Assembly: GCA_052145775.1 (NCBI GenBank)
Contig: JBKQNY010000023.1
Span: 1 to 23,546, forward strand
Reading direction: 5' to 3'
Length of the DNA: 23,546 nucleotides
Source of the DNA: CAVYPR01 sp052145775
Lineage (GTDB): Bacteria > Actinomycetota > Acidimicrobiia > Acidimicrobiales > RAAP-2
The notes under the pieces were generated by a model. The model was not told the origin of the DNA, searched no databases, and saw only the letters and a list, made by a program, of their open reading frames with translations. The position numbers and the translations under genes were made by a program. The number at the start of each line of letters is the position of its first letter. The stretch's first letter is position 1. Below are positions 1-6,963 of this stretch, piece by piece.

Positions 1-1
1 G

Positions 2-1630
2 GCCCAGGCAGAAAGCGACGGCCTGCGAACCGCGGAGGTTCCCGCGTCGGCCCCGGAGGGGTCCGCCAAGGGGCTGAAGTCGGGCGCGCTGGGGCTGATC
101 TCCAGCACGGTGATCGGCGTCGCCTCCACCGCCCCCGCCTACAGCCTGGCCGCCACCCTCGGTTTCGTGGTGGTGGCCATCGGCCTGCAGGCCCCCATCG
201 TGACCGTCCTGGCCTTCATCCCGATGCTCTTCGTGGCCCAGGCCTACAACGAGCTCAACAAGGCCGATCCCGACTGCGGCACCACCTTCACCTGGGCGAC
301 CCGGGCCTTCGGCCCCCGCACCGGCTGGTGGGGTGGCTGGGGCATCGTGGCGGCCGACGTGCTGGTCATGGCGAGCCTGGCCCAGATCGCCGGGCAGTAC
401 GTCTTCCTCCTCTTCGGGGCCAACGGCATCGGCAGCGATGCCAGCAGCGGGTGGGTGCTCCTGGTCGGGATCCTGTGGATCGTGGGCATGACCTACATCT
501 GCTACGTGGGCATCGAGGTATCTGCCAACCTCCAGAAGGCGCTGCTCGGCATCGAGATCACCATGCTGGTCATCCTCTCCGTCGTGGCGCTGGCCAAGGT
601 GGGGGCGGGCACGGCGCCCCCCGGCCACCTGGCCTTCTCGTGGTCGTGGCTGAACCCCTTCGACATCCGATCCGCCTCGGCCTTCATCAACGGGGTCCTC
701 CTCATGATCTTCATCTACTGGGGCTGGGACACGGCGGTCTCGGTCAACGAGGAGACCCGGGACCCCGACAAGACGCCCGGCCAGGCGGCGCTGATCTCCA
801 CGGTCCTGCTGCTCGCCATCTACGCCCTGGTCGTGCTCTCCACCCAGTCCTTCGCCGGCGTCGGGACCACCGGCATCGGGTTGGGCAACCCCGCCCACCA
901 GGGGGACGTCCTGTCGGTGCTGGGCAGCGCCATCTTCGGGACGTCGGGCCTGGGGACCGTGCTCACCCGGCTGCTCATCCTGATGGTCCTCACCTCGGCC
1001 GCCGCCTCCACCCAGACGACCATCCTGCCCACCGCCCGCACCACGCTCTCCATGGCCGTCTACAAGGCGATCCCCAAGCCCTTCGCCAGGATCCACGGGC
1101 GCCACCTCACCCCGTCGGTCTCCACCGTGGTCATGGGGGCGGTCTCGATCGTGCTGTACGTCGGCATGAACTACATCTCGGCGGGCACGGTCATCTCGGA
1201 CTCGGTGTCGGCCCTCGGGGTGGTCATCGCCTTCTACTACGGATTGACGGGGTTCACCTGCACCTGGTACTACCGCGCGACCCTCCGGGACAGCGCCCGC
1301 AACCTCTGGCTCCGCGGGATCCTGCCGCTCGCCGGCGGTCTCATGCTCTTCGGCGCCCTCGGCTACAACCTCTGGTACTACTGGAACCCGGCCAACTCCG
1401 CGACCAGCTGGACCCTGCCCTTCCCGCCCCACTGGCACATGGGCGGCGTCTTCGTGATCGACATGATCACCATCGTGGTGGGGCTGGTGATCATGGTCTG
1501 GTTCCGCCGGGTTCGCCCGGCGTTCTTCCGGGGCGAGGTGCTCAACCGCGACACCCCCACCATGGTCCCCGAGCGCGTCTACGCGGACTTCCCCGGGGTC
1601 GAGCACCACCCGCTGCCGCTCGAGTCCTGA
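2..1630 (+). CDS. APC-family amino acid/amine permease, 5'-truncated
   Basis: Inner-membrane secondary transporter of the amino acid-polyamine-organocation superfamily, probably importing an amino acid or amine; the substrate cannot be read from the sequence. The frame is open from base 2 without a stop. The residues before the first GTG (110) read KGLKSGALGLISSTVIGVAS, the usual first-helix motif of this family, so 110 is not the true start and the N-terminus lies upstream of the window. About 12 hydrophobic segments follow, with a polar C-terminal tail after a final VVGLVIMVWFRR helix. A segment near 720-760 (YWGWDTAVSVNEETRDP) matches the conserved GWD..VSVNEE region of actinobacterial APC permeases. 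The gene runs in the same direction as the SDR gene 96 bases downstream. Family assignment is firm and substrate is unknown. Confidence 0.9.
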   Translation, partial: AQAESDGLRTAEVPASAPEGSAKGLKSGALGLISSTVIGVASTAPAYSLAATLGFVVVAIGLQAPIVTVLAFIPMLFVAQAYNELNKADPDCGTTFTWATRAFGPRTGWWGGWGIVAADVLVMASLAQIAGQYVFLLFGANGIGSDASSGWVLLVGILWIVGMTYICYVGIEVSANLQKALLGIEITMLVILSVVALAKVGAGTAPPGHLAFSWSWLNPFDIRSASAFINGVLLMIFIYWGWDTAVSVNEETRDPDKTPGQAALISTVLLLAIYALVVLSTQSFAGVGTTGIGLGNPAHQGDVLSVLGSAIFGTSGLGTVLTRLLILMVLTSAAASTQTTILPTARTTLSMAVYKAIPKPFARIHGRHLTPSVSTVVMGAVSIVLYVGMNYISAGTVISDSVSALGVVIAFYYGLTGFTCTWYYRATLRDSARNLWLRGILPLAGGLMLFGALGYNLWYYWNPANSATSWTLPFPPHWHMGGVFVIDMITIVVGLVIMVWFRRVRPAFFRGEVLNRDTPTMVPERVYADFPGVEHHPLPLES

Positions 1631-1659
1631 CCCCGGGGGACGGGCCGGGCCCCCCGGGG
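1631..1659 (+). terminator. Candidate GC hairpin after the APC permease
   Basis: Two CCCCGGGG blocks (1631-1638 and 1652-1659) directly after the permease stop can pair as an 8-bp stem around a 13-nt loop. There is no T-tract, as is common for actinobacterial hairpin terminators. Each block is also self-complementary, so this could simply be GC-rich spacer. Confidence 0.35.
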
Positions 1660-1726
1660 CACAGATCGGCCGCGCGGTGGCAGGCTGTCGGGGAAGAGCG
1701 GTCTTCGACGGCGGTGGGGAGGTCAC

Positions 1727-2494
1727 ATGGCAGGAAGCCTCGAGGGGACGGTGGCGCTGGTCACCGGTGCGTCGAGCGGGATCGGCGAGGCCACGGCCCG
1801 CGCGCTGGCCGCCGAGGGGGCGGCCCTGGCGGTGGCGGCGCGCCGGGTGGAGCGCCTGGAGTCCCTGGCCGATGCGGCCCGCGCCGCCGGGGCGCCGGCG
1901 GTCCTGGTCCAGCGGTGCGACGTGACCGACGAGGAACAGGTCCGCCAGCTGGTCGAGCGCACGGTGTCCGAGCTCGGGCGGCTGGACACGCTGGTCAACA
2001 ACGCCGGGGTCATGCTGCTCGGGCCGATCCAAGGCGCCCCGACCGAGGAGTGGCGGCGGATGGTCGAGCTGAACCTCCTCGGCCTCCTCTACTGCACCCA
2101 CGCCGCGCTCCCGCACCTCCTGGCGGCGGCCGAGTCCGAGCCCCGCCGGGTGGCCGACATCGTCAACGTGAGCTCGGTGGCCGGCCGGGTGGCCCGCCTC
2201 AACAACGGGGTGTACAGCGCGACCAAGTTCGCCGTCGGGGCGTTCAGCGAGTCGTTGCGCCAGGAGGTGACGGCACGCCACGTCCGGGTGACGATCGTCG
2301 AGCCGGGGGCCACCGCGACCGAGCTGGTCTTCCAGAACCGACAGGAGGTCCTCGAGGAGATGGCCCGGACGTTCGGAGGGACCGAGACGATGCTGGCTGA
2401 GGACATTTCAGAGGTGGTGGTCCACGCCGTCACGCGGCCCCGGCGCGTCTCGGTCAACGAGGTGCTGGTCCGGCCCACCGAGCAGGAACGCTGA
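1727..2494 (+). CDS. Classical SDR family NAD(P)-dependent oxidoreductase
   Basis: Cytosolic short-chain dehydrogenase/reductase of 255 residues, the normal length for a classical SDR. The Rossmann dinucleotide motif TGASSGIG is at residues 13-20, NNAG at 91-94, and the catalytic set N115, S149/S150, Y163 and K167 (YSATK) is complete. Arg39-Arg40 after beta-2 suggests NADP(H) preference (inference). The motif NVSSVAGR and the EPGATATEL segment after the active site resemble the YdfG/serine-3-dehydrogenase-like group, but the substrate is unknown. The ATG start is well placed: GGGGAGG at 1716-1722 lies 4 nt upstream. It is followed closely by a deazaflavin oxidoreductase and a second SDR on the same strand, so the three probably share a transcript. 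Confidence 0.93.
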   Translation: MAGSLEGTVALVTGASSGIGEATARALAAEGAALAVAARRVERLESLADAARAAGAPAVLVQRCDVTDEEQVRQLVERTVSELGRLDTLVNNAGVMLLGPIQGAPTEEWRRMVELNLLGLLYCTHAALPHLLAAAESEPRRVADIVNVSSVAGRVARLNNGVYSATKFAVGAFSESLRQEVTARHVRVTIVEPGATATELVFQNRQEVLEEMARTFGGTETMLAEDISEVVVHAVTRPRRVSVNEVLVRPTEQER

Positions 2495-2586
2495 GCACGG
2501 CCCCGTTCCCCGACGCCGCCTGGGGGCGGGCCGCCAGCCCCGCGGCCCGGGCCGGTCGGTGGTTCGCCGCCACCCGCGGCGGCTCG

Positions 2587-3009
2587 GTGCTCCTGCGCGC
2601 CCTCGTGCCCCTCGACCGGTGGGTGCTCGAGCGGTCCGGCGGCCGGTACACGGCGCTCGGGCCGTTTGGTACCCCGCTGCTGCTCCTGACGGCGACCGGG
2701 GCCCGGTCGGGCCGGCCGCGCACCACCCCGCTCTTCTATCTCCACGACGGGGCGCGGATCCTCGTGGCCGCCTCCAACTTCGGCCGGTCGTCCCACCCGG
2801 CCTGGAGCGCCAACCTGCTGGCCCACCCCGACGCCGCCGTCACCATCGGGGGTGAGCGGATCGGCGTGCGGGCCCGCCTCCTCACCGGCACCGAGGCCGA
2901 GCGGGGGTGGGAGCGGTTCTGCCGGGCGGCGCGCCCCTACCGCGCCTACGCCGAGCGGACCGACCGCACCATTCGAGTGTTCGCTCTGGAGCGGGCGGGG
3001 GAGGGCTGA
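2587..3009 (+). CDS. Nitroreductase-family deazaflavin (F420)-dependent oxidoreductase (DDN-like)
   Basis: Small F420-binding-type split-barrel protein of the DDN/Rv3547 family, which uses reduced F420 to reduce quinones or other acceptors. Family hallmarks are TATGARSGRPRTTPL (residues 35-49 from the GTG) and SNFGRSSHPAWSANLLAHP (63-81), followed by the IGGERIGVRARL strand. The canonical GTG start at 2587 gives 140 residues but removes N-terminal sequence the family normally has. The frame is open upstream, and from CTG 2491, which overlaps the stop of the preceding SDR, it reads LSTAPFPDAAWGRA, which looks like a normal N-terminus of this family. The true protein may therefore be 172 residues with a CTG start. 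The stop is one base before the ATG of the next SDR, indicating co-translation. Confidence 0.82.
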   Translation: MLLRALVPLDRWVLERSGGRYTALGPFGTPLLLLTATGARSGRPRTTPLFYLHDGARILVAASNFGRSSHPAWSANLLAHPDAAVTIGGERIGVRARLLTGTEAERGWERFCRAARPYRAYAERTDRTIRVFALERAGEG

Positions 3010-3010
3010 G

Positions 3011-3787
3011 ATGGACCTGGGCCTCGGGCAGAAGGTGGTGCTGGTCACCGGGGGGTCGGACGGGCTGGGGCGGGCCCTCTGCCAGCGGTTGGCCACCGAG
3101 GGTGCACGGGTGGCGCTCTGCGGCCGGGACGCCGAACGGCTGGAGGTGGCCGCCTCGGCGCTGCGGGGGAGCGGTGCCGAGGTCGAGGCCGTGGTGGCCG
3201 ACGTCACCGTGGTCGGCGACCTGTCCGCGTTCGTCGGTGCCGCCGTCGAGCGCTGGGGGAGGGTAGACGGGCTGGTGAACAACGCCGGCCGGTCGGCGGC
3301 CAAGCCGGTGGCCGACTCCACCGACGCCGAGTGGGAGGACGACCTGGACCTCAAGCTGCTCGCCGCGGTGCGGCTCACCCGGCTGGTCCTGCCGTACCTG
3401 CGGGTGGCGGGCGGTTCGATCGTCAACGTCCTGGCCATCGGGGCCAAGGCCCCGGCCGCCGGCTCCGCCCCGAGCTCGGTGTCCAGGGCCGCCGGGCTGG
3501 CGCTCACCAAGGCGCTCTCGCGCGAGCTCGGGCCCGACGGCGTCCGGGTCAACGCCGTGCTGATCGGGCTGGTGGCCTCGGGCCAGTGGCGGCGGATGGC
3601 CGAGGCCCAGGGCATGGGGGAGGACGACCTCTACCGCCGGCTGGCCGAGGGATCGGCCATCCCGCTCGGGCGCGTGGGGAGGGCCGAGGAGTTCGCCGAC
3701 GCCGTGACCTTCCTCCTCTCCGAGCGGGCCTCGTACGTCACGGGCAGCGCCCTCAACATCGACGGGGGGCTGAGCGTCGTCCCCTGA
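3011..3787 (+). CDS. SDR-family protein lacking the catalytic tetrad (BKR-like SDR)
   Basis: SDR-fold protein of 258 residues, starting at an ATG one base after the preceding stop. The cofactor motif TGGSDGLG (13-20) and NNAG (90-93) are present, and so is the C-terminal YVTGSALNIDGG signature. The active site is not canonical: the usual YxxxK is S155-SVS-R159, the catalytic serine region reads NVLAIG, and the catalytic Asn position is Asp113 by my alignment. From memory, the conserved-domain collection has a beta-ketoacyl-ACP-reductase-like SDR subgroup with an imperfect tetrad and an SNVARA-type motif. This protein resembles that group (SSVSRA, then LTKALSRELGPDGVRVN). It may use a different chemistry, bind ligand without catalysis, or act with its neighbour. 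The frame is intact, so it is not a pseudogene. Confidence 0.88.
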   Translation: MDLGLGQKVVLVTGGSDGLGRALCQRLATEGARVALCGRDAERLEVAASALRGSGAEVEAVVADVTVVGDLSAFVGAAVERWGRVDGLVNNAGRSAAKPVADSTDAEWEDDLDLKLLAAVRLTRLVLPYLRVAGGSIVNVLAIGAKAPAAGSAPSSVSRAAGLALTKALSRELGPDGVRVNAVLIGLVASGQWRRMAEAQGMGEDDLYRRLAEGSAIPLGRVGRAEEFADAVTFLLSERASYVTGSALNIDGGLSVVP

Positions 3788-3798
3788 GCGGACGCCCG

Positions 3799-3818
3799 CC
3801 GGGCCGCTCAGGGCCCGG
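3799..3818 (+). terminator. Candidate hairpin after the SDR operon
   Basis: CCGGGC (3799-3804) and GCCCGG (3813-3818) form a 6-bp GC stem with an 8-nt loop, 12 bases after the SDR stop. There is no T-tract. Its place in the 117-base gap before GH4 makes termination plausible. Confidence 0.3.
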
Positions 3819-3853
3819 GTCCCGCCCTTCGGGGGGCTCCCCGGCGCGCTGAC

Positions 3854-3859
3854 TACAGT
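3854..3859 (+). promoter_or_regulatory. Candidate -10 element TACAGT upstream of GH4
   Basis: The hexamer TACAGT matches the actinobacterial TANNNT -10 pattern in the only sizeable gap before the catabolic cluster. No convincing -35 lies 16-19 bases upstream. The GH4 start (3905) is 45 bases further on and has a good ribosome site (GGGAGAGGA, about 3891-3900), so the transcript would be leadered. Confidence 0.4.
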
Positions 3860-3904
3860 GACACCGACGCGCGGGCACGGCCGGCGGGACCGGGAGAGGA
3901 CGAC

Positions 3905-5257
3905 ATGCAGGTCACCATCGTCGGCGGGGGCAGCTACCAGTGGACCCCCGAGCTGCTGGCCGATCTCCTCGGCACGGCGTCGCTCAAGGGCATGCACCTC
4001 GTGCTCGAGGACATCGACCCCGAGCCGCTGCCCAAGATGGAGTCGCTGGCCAACAAGGTGAATGAGGCGCTCGGGGCGACAGCCACGGTCTCGACCACCA
4101 CCGACCAGCGGCGCTCCCTCGAGGGTGCGGACTTCGTGATCGTCACCATCTCCACCGGCGGCTTCGACTCCATGGCCGTCGACATCGACGTTCCCGCCCG
4201 CCACGGCATCCGCCAGTCCGTGGGCGACAGCGTCGGCCCCGGGGGGATCAACCGCGCCCTGCGCAACGTGCCGGTGCTCGTGGGTGTGGCCCGGGACGTG
4301 GAGGAGCTCTGCCCCGACGCCTGGCTCCTCAACATCACCAACCCCATGACCAGCCTCACCCGGGCCATCTGCCGAGCGTCACGGGTGAAGACCGTGGGCC
4401 TCTGCCACGAGGTGGGCAACTGGTCCTTGGACCTGGCCATCGCCCTGGGCAAGCCGGCCGAGGCGATCCGACCCACGGTGGTGGGGGTGAACCACTTTCC
4501 GGTGGTCACGGCCCTCGACGTGGACGGGACCGACGGCTTCGAGCTCCTGGCGGAGATGGTCGACGAGGCCGGGGGCCTCGCCGCCCTCGCCCCCCATCCC
4601 GGTCGCCCTGAGGCCGAGGAGTTCTCGCGGCTTGACTTCGCCCAGCGCCACCTGCTGAAGCTCACCCTGCTCGAACGCTGGGGGGCCCTCCCGGCCGCCG
4701 GCGACCGCCACGTCGCCGAGTTCCTGCCGTCGGTGCTCACCGAGGAATCGGGCTGGGGGGCGGCCTTCAACATCGAGCTCACCCCGATCGCCCTGCGCCA
4801 GGAGCACCAGGCCGGCTACATCGCCGACGTGGACGCCTGGCTGGCGGGTACCAAGGACCTCCAGACCTGGCAGTCCGGCGAGCTGCCCGCCCCGGTCATC
4901 GACTCACTGCTCACCGGCACCCGCCGGGAGCTGCCGCTCAACATCCCCAACGCCGGCCAGTGCCCCGGCCTGCCGGCCGACGCGGTGGTCGAGTCGATCT
5001 GCACCGTCGACGCCAACGGGATCGCCGGGCGCGACCGGGCCCACGCCCCGGCGGCACCGACCGAGGTCCTGCGGCGTCACGTGGCCGTGCAGGAGATGAC
5101 GGTGGAGGCGGCGCTCACCGGTGACCGGGGGCTGGCCGCCGCCGCCTTCGCCCTCGACCCGCTGGCCGGCCGGGGCGACATCCACCAGACCGACGCCATG
5201 GTGGAGGAGCTGCTCGCCGGCACCTCCCGGTGGCTGCCGCAGTTCGCAGGATCCTAG
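3905..5257 (+). CDS. Glycoside hydrolase family 4 (NAD+/Mn2+-dependent glycosidase), CHEV type
   Basis: Cytosolic GH4 enzyme of 450 residues, the family's usual length. GH4 enzymes cleave glycosides by transient oxidation at C3 using NAD+ and a divalent metal. The N-terminal Rossmann motif is VTIVGGGSYQWTPEL (residues 3-17), with EDID (35-38) at the end of beta-2. The metal/substrate motif C167-H168-E169-V170 and N196-H197 match the Cys and His metal ligands of the family. As I recall from GH4 work, CHEV is the motif of alpha-glucosidase-type members, while CDMP and CNxP mark 6-phospho-glucosidases and CHGx marks alpha-uronidases. That would suggest a non-phosphorylated alpha-glycoside substrate. 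ATG is preceded by a strong GGGAGAGGA ribosome site. It leads the catabolic cluster, with the dehydrogenase starting 12 bases after its stop. Confidence 0.92.
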   Translation: MQVTIVGGGSYQWTPELLADLLGTASLKGMHLVLEDIDPEPLPKMESLANKVNEALGATATVSTTTDQRRSLEGADFVIVTISTGGFDSMAVDIDVPARHGIRQSVGDSVGPGGINRALRNVPVLVGVARDVEELCPDAWLLNITNPMTSLTRAICRASRVKTVGLCHEVGNWSLDLAIALGKPAEAIRPTVVGVNHFPVVTALDVDGTDGFELLAEMVDEAGGLAALAPHPGRPEAEEFSRLDFAQRHLLKLTLLERWGALPAAGDRHVAEFLPSVLTEESGWGAAFNIELTPIALRQEHQAGYIADVDAWLAGTKDLQTWQSGELPAPVIDSLLTGTRRELPLNIPNAGQCPGLPADAVVESICTVDANGIAGRDRAHAPAAPTEVLRRHVAVQEMTVEAALTGDRGLAAAAFALDPLAGRGDIHQTDAMVEELLAGTSRWLPQFAGS

Positions 5258-5269
5258 GAGGGACACCGG

Positions 5270-6157
5270 ATGCAGCTGGGCTTCATCGGACTCGGCGCCA
5301 TGGGACTGCCCATGACCCGGCACCTGCTCGAGGCCGGCCACCAGGTGACCGTGACCTCCCGGAGCCGGGGCCCCATCGAGGCGGCGGTGGCGCTCGGAGC
5401 CGTCGAGGGCGGCTCGCCCGCCGAGGTGGCCGCCGCTGCCGAGGTGATCTTCCTCTGCGTGCCCAACTCACCCGAGGTGGTCTCGGTGGTCGACGCCATG
5501 CTCGGCGCCCTCGGTCCGGGCAAGACGGTCGTCGACTGCTCGACCATCGACCCCGAGGTCGAGCGGGAGCAGCACCGCCGGGTGGCGGCCACCGGGGCCC
5601 GCTACCTCGAGGCGCCGCTGTCGGGGGGGACCGCCGGGGCGGAGAAGGGCACGCTCACCCTCATGGTGGGAGGCGACGCCGACACCCTGGCGGACGTTCG
5701 GGCGGCCATCGATCCCTTCGCCACACTGGTGGTGCACGTGGGCGGGCCCGGCATGGGCCAGGTGGTGAAGCTCTGCAACAACATGATCTACGCCGCCCAG
5801 ATGGTGGCCACGGCCGAGGCCACCGCGCTGGCCGTCAAGTCGGGCGTCGACCCCCACCAGCTGTTCGAGGTGCTGACCCACGCCACCGGCGACTGCGTGG
5901 CCGTGCGGACCCGCATGCCGGTGGCCGGGGTGGTCCCCGAGAGCCCGGCCTCCAACGGCTGGAAGCCCGGCTTCATGACCGACCTCATGGCCAAGGACCT
6001 GGACCTGGCCCTGACCTACGGGGCCCGGGAGGGCGTGCCGCTCATGACGACGGCCACGGCGCGCCAGGCGCTGACCGCGTCCAGCACCGCCGGCTACGGG
6101 CGGGAGGACTTCTCGGCGGTGACCAAGGTCGTGCTCGGCCTGGCCGGCGCGGGATGA
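5270..6157 (+). CDS. 3-hydroxyisobutyrate dehydrogenase-like NAD(P)-dependent beta-hydroxyacid dehydrogenase
   Basis: Beta-hydroxyacid dehydrogenase of 295 residues, the same family as 3-hydroxyisobutyrate dehydrogenase and tartronate semialdehyde reductase. These enzymes interconvert a 3-hydroxyacid and its semialdehyde with NAD(P). The Rossmann motif GFIGLGAMGLPM is at residues 4-15, the substrate motif EAPLSGG at 114-120, and the catalytic lysine K167 sits in GQVVKLCNN with N170-N171. The C-terminal helical domain carries MTDLMAKDLDLAL, typical of the family. Arg31 after beta-2 (TSRSR) hints at NADP(H) preference. A ribosome site AGGAGGG (5256-5262) precedes the ATG. The stop overlaps the aldolase start (ATGA), so the two are translationally coupled. 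In this cluster it may reduce a semialdehyde released by the aldolase; that role is inferred. Confidence 0.92.
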   Translation: MQLGFIGLGAMGLPMTRHLLEAGHQVTVTSRSRGPIEAAVALGAVEGGSPAEVAAAAEVIFLCVPNSPEVVSVVDAMLGALGPGKTVVDCSTIDPEVEREQHRRVAATGARYLEAPLSGGTAGAEKGTLTLMVGGDADTLADVRAAIDPFATLVVHVGGPGMGQVVKLCNNMIYAAQMVATAEATALAVKSGVDPHQLFEVLTHATGDCVAVRTRMPVAGVVPESPASNGWKPGFMTDLMAKDLDLALTYGAREGVPLMTTATARQALTASSTAGYGREDFSAVTKVVLGLAGAG

Positions 6158-6963
6158 CCGCGGCCGACGCCGGCGGCCGGCCCGCCGGCGACCGGCTCCC
6201 GGTGCCGTCGCTGATCTTGGCCGCCGACCACCGGGCACGCGGTGTGGTCACCATCGAGCGGTACGCGGACTACCGAGGGGCGCTGGCCGCGGCCCTGCCC
6301 CACTGCGACGGCCTGCTGGCCACGGCCCAGCCCATGGGCGACCTGTCGGCCTCGGGGGCGCTCGGCCCGGGCCACCGCACGTACCTCTCGCTCAACCGCA
6401 CCGGCCTGGCCAGGTCGGCCTTCGAGCTCGACGACCGCCTGGTGGCCAGCGTCTGGCGGGCGGCCGAGGACGGCTGGACCGGGGTGAAGCACATGACCCG
6501 CATCGACCTCGAGGACCCGGTCACCTCCGGGGCCCTCGAGCTCCTCGGCCAGGTGCTCGAAGAGGCTCGCTCGGCCGGGCTGGAGACGCTGGTGGAGTCG
6601 GTGGTCTGGCGGGACGGGTCCATGGCCCGCGACACCGACTCGGTGGTCTTCGCCGCGGTGGTCGCCCACGACATGGGCGCGCCGGTGCTCAAGGTGCCGG
6701 TCCCCGATGCACCGGCCGGCCCGGCGCGGGTCGAGGCGGTGGCCCGGGTGGTGGCCAGCGTGGGGGTGCCCGTCCTCTTCCTGGGGGGGCCGCGGCGCGA
6801 GGGCGGGAGGGACCTCCTCCTGGCCGAGGTGGCCGACGTGATGGCTGGCGGCGGTGCGGGCATGGCCGTGGGGCGCGCCGTCTACCAGGACCCGGACCCG
6901 GCCGGCGCGGCCCGGGCGGTGGCCGACGTCGTCCACGGCACGGGCGGGCCGCCGGGGCCTTGA
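6154..6963 (+). CDS. Cgl0159-type (beta/alpha)8 class I aldolase
   Basis: Predicted 269-residue TIM-barrel aldolase related to the DeoC/LacD/FbaB group and to the Cgl0159 family found in actinobacterial sugar and inositol gene clusters. The opening strand SLILAADHRARG (19-30) is the family hallmark. K180 in APVLKVPVPD lies on a central strand and is the best Schiff-base candidate. The C-terminal GGAGMAVGRAVYQDPDP matches the phosphate-binding end of FbaB/LacD-like barrels, which implies a phosphorylated substrate such as a deoxy-keto sugar acid phosphate. The start ATG at 6154 overlaps the upstream stop (ATGA), and its stop overlaps the TTG start of the kinase (TTGA). The aldolase thus sits directly between a dehydrogenase and a sugar kinase. 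The exact substrate is unknown. Confidence 0.85.
   Translation: MTAADAGGRPAGDRLPVPSLILAADHRARGVVTIERYADYRGALAAALPHCDGLLATAQPMGDLSASGALGPGHRTYLSLNRTGLARSAFELDDRLVASVWRAAEDGWTGVKHMTRIDLEDPVTSGALELLGQVLEEARSAGLETLVESVVWRDGSMARDTDSVVFAAVVAHDMGAPVLKVPVPDAPAGPARVEAVARVVASVGVPVLFLGGPRREGGRDLLLAEVADVMAGGGAGMAVGRAVYQDPDPAGAARAVADVVHGTGGPPGP

Noticed and set aside
2089..3615. 508-codon open frame on the minus strand
   Set aside because: It is antisense to the SDR/DDN/SDR genes. Its translation is Arg/Pro/Ser-rich without any domain, and the plus-strand genes have clear family motifs.
3011..3787. Pseudogene interpretation of the second SDR
   Set aside because: The frame is intact with normal codon bias and complete cofactor and C-terminal motifs, and similar atypical SDRs are known.
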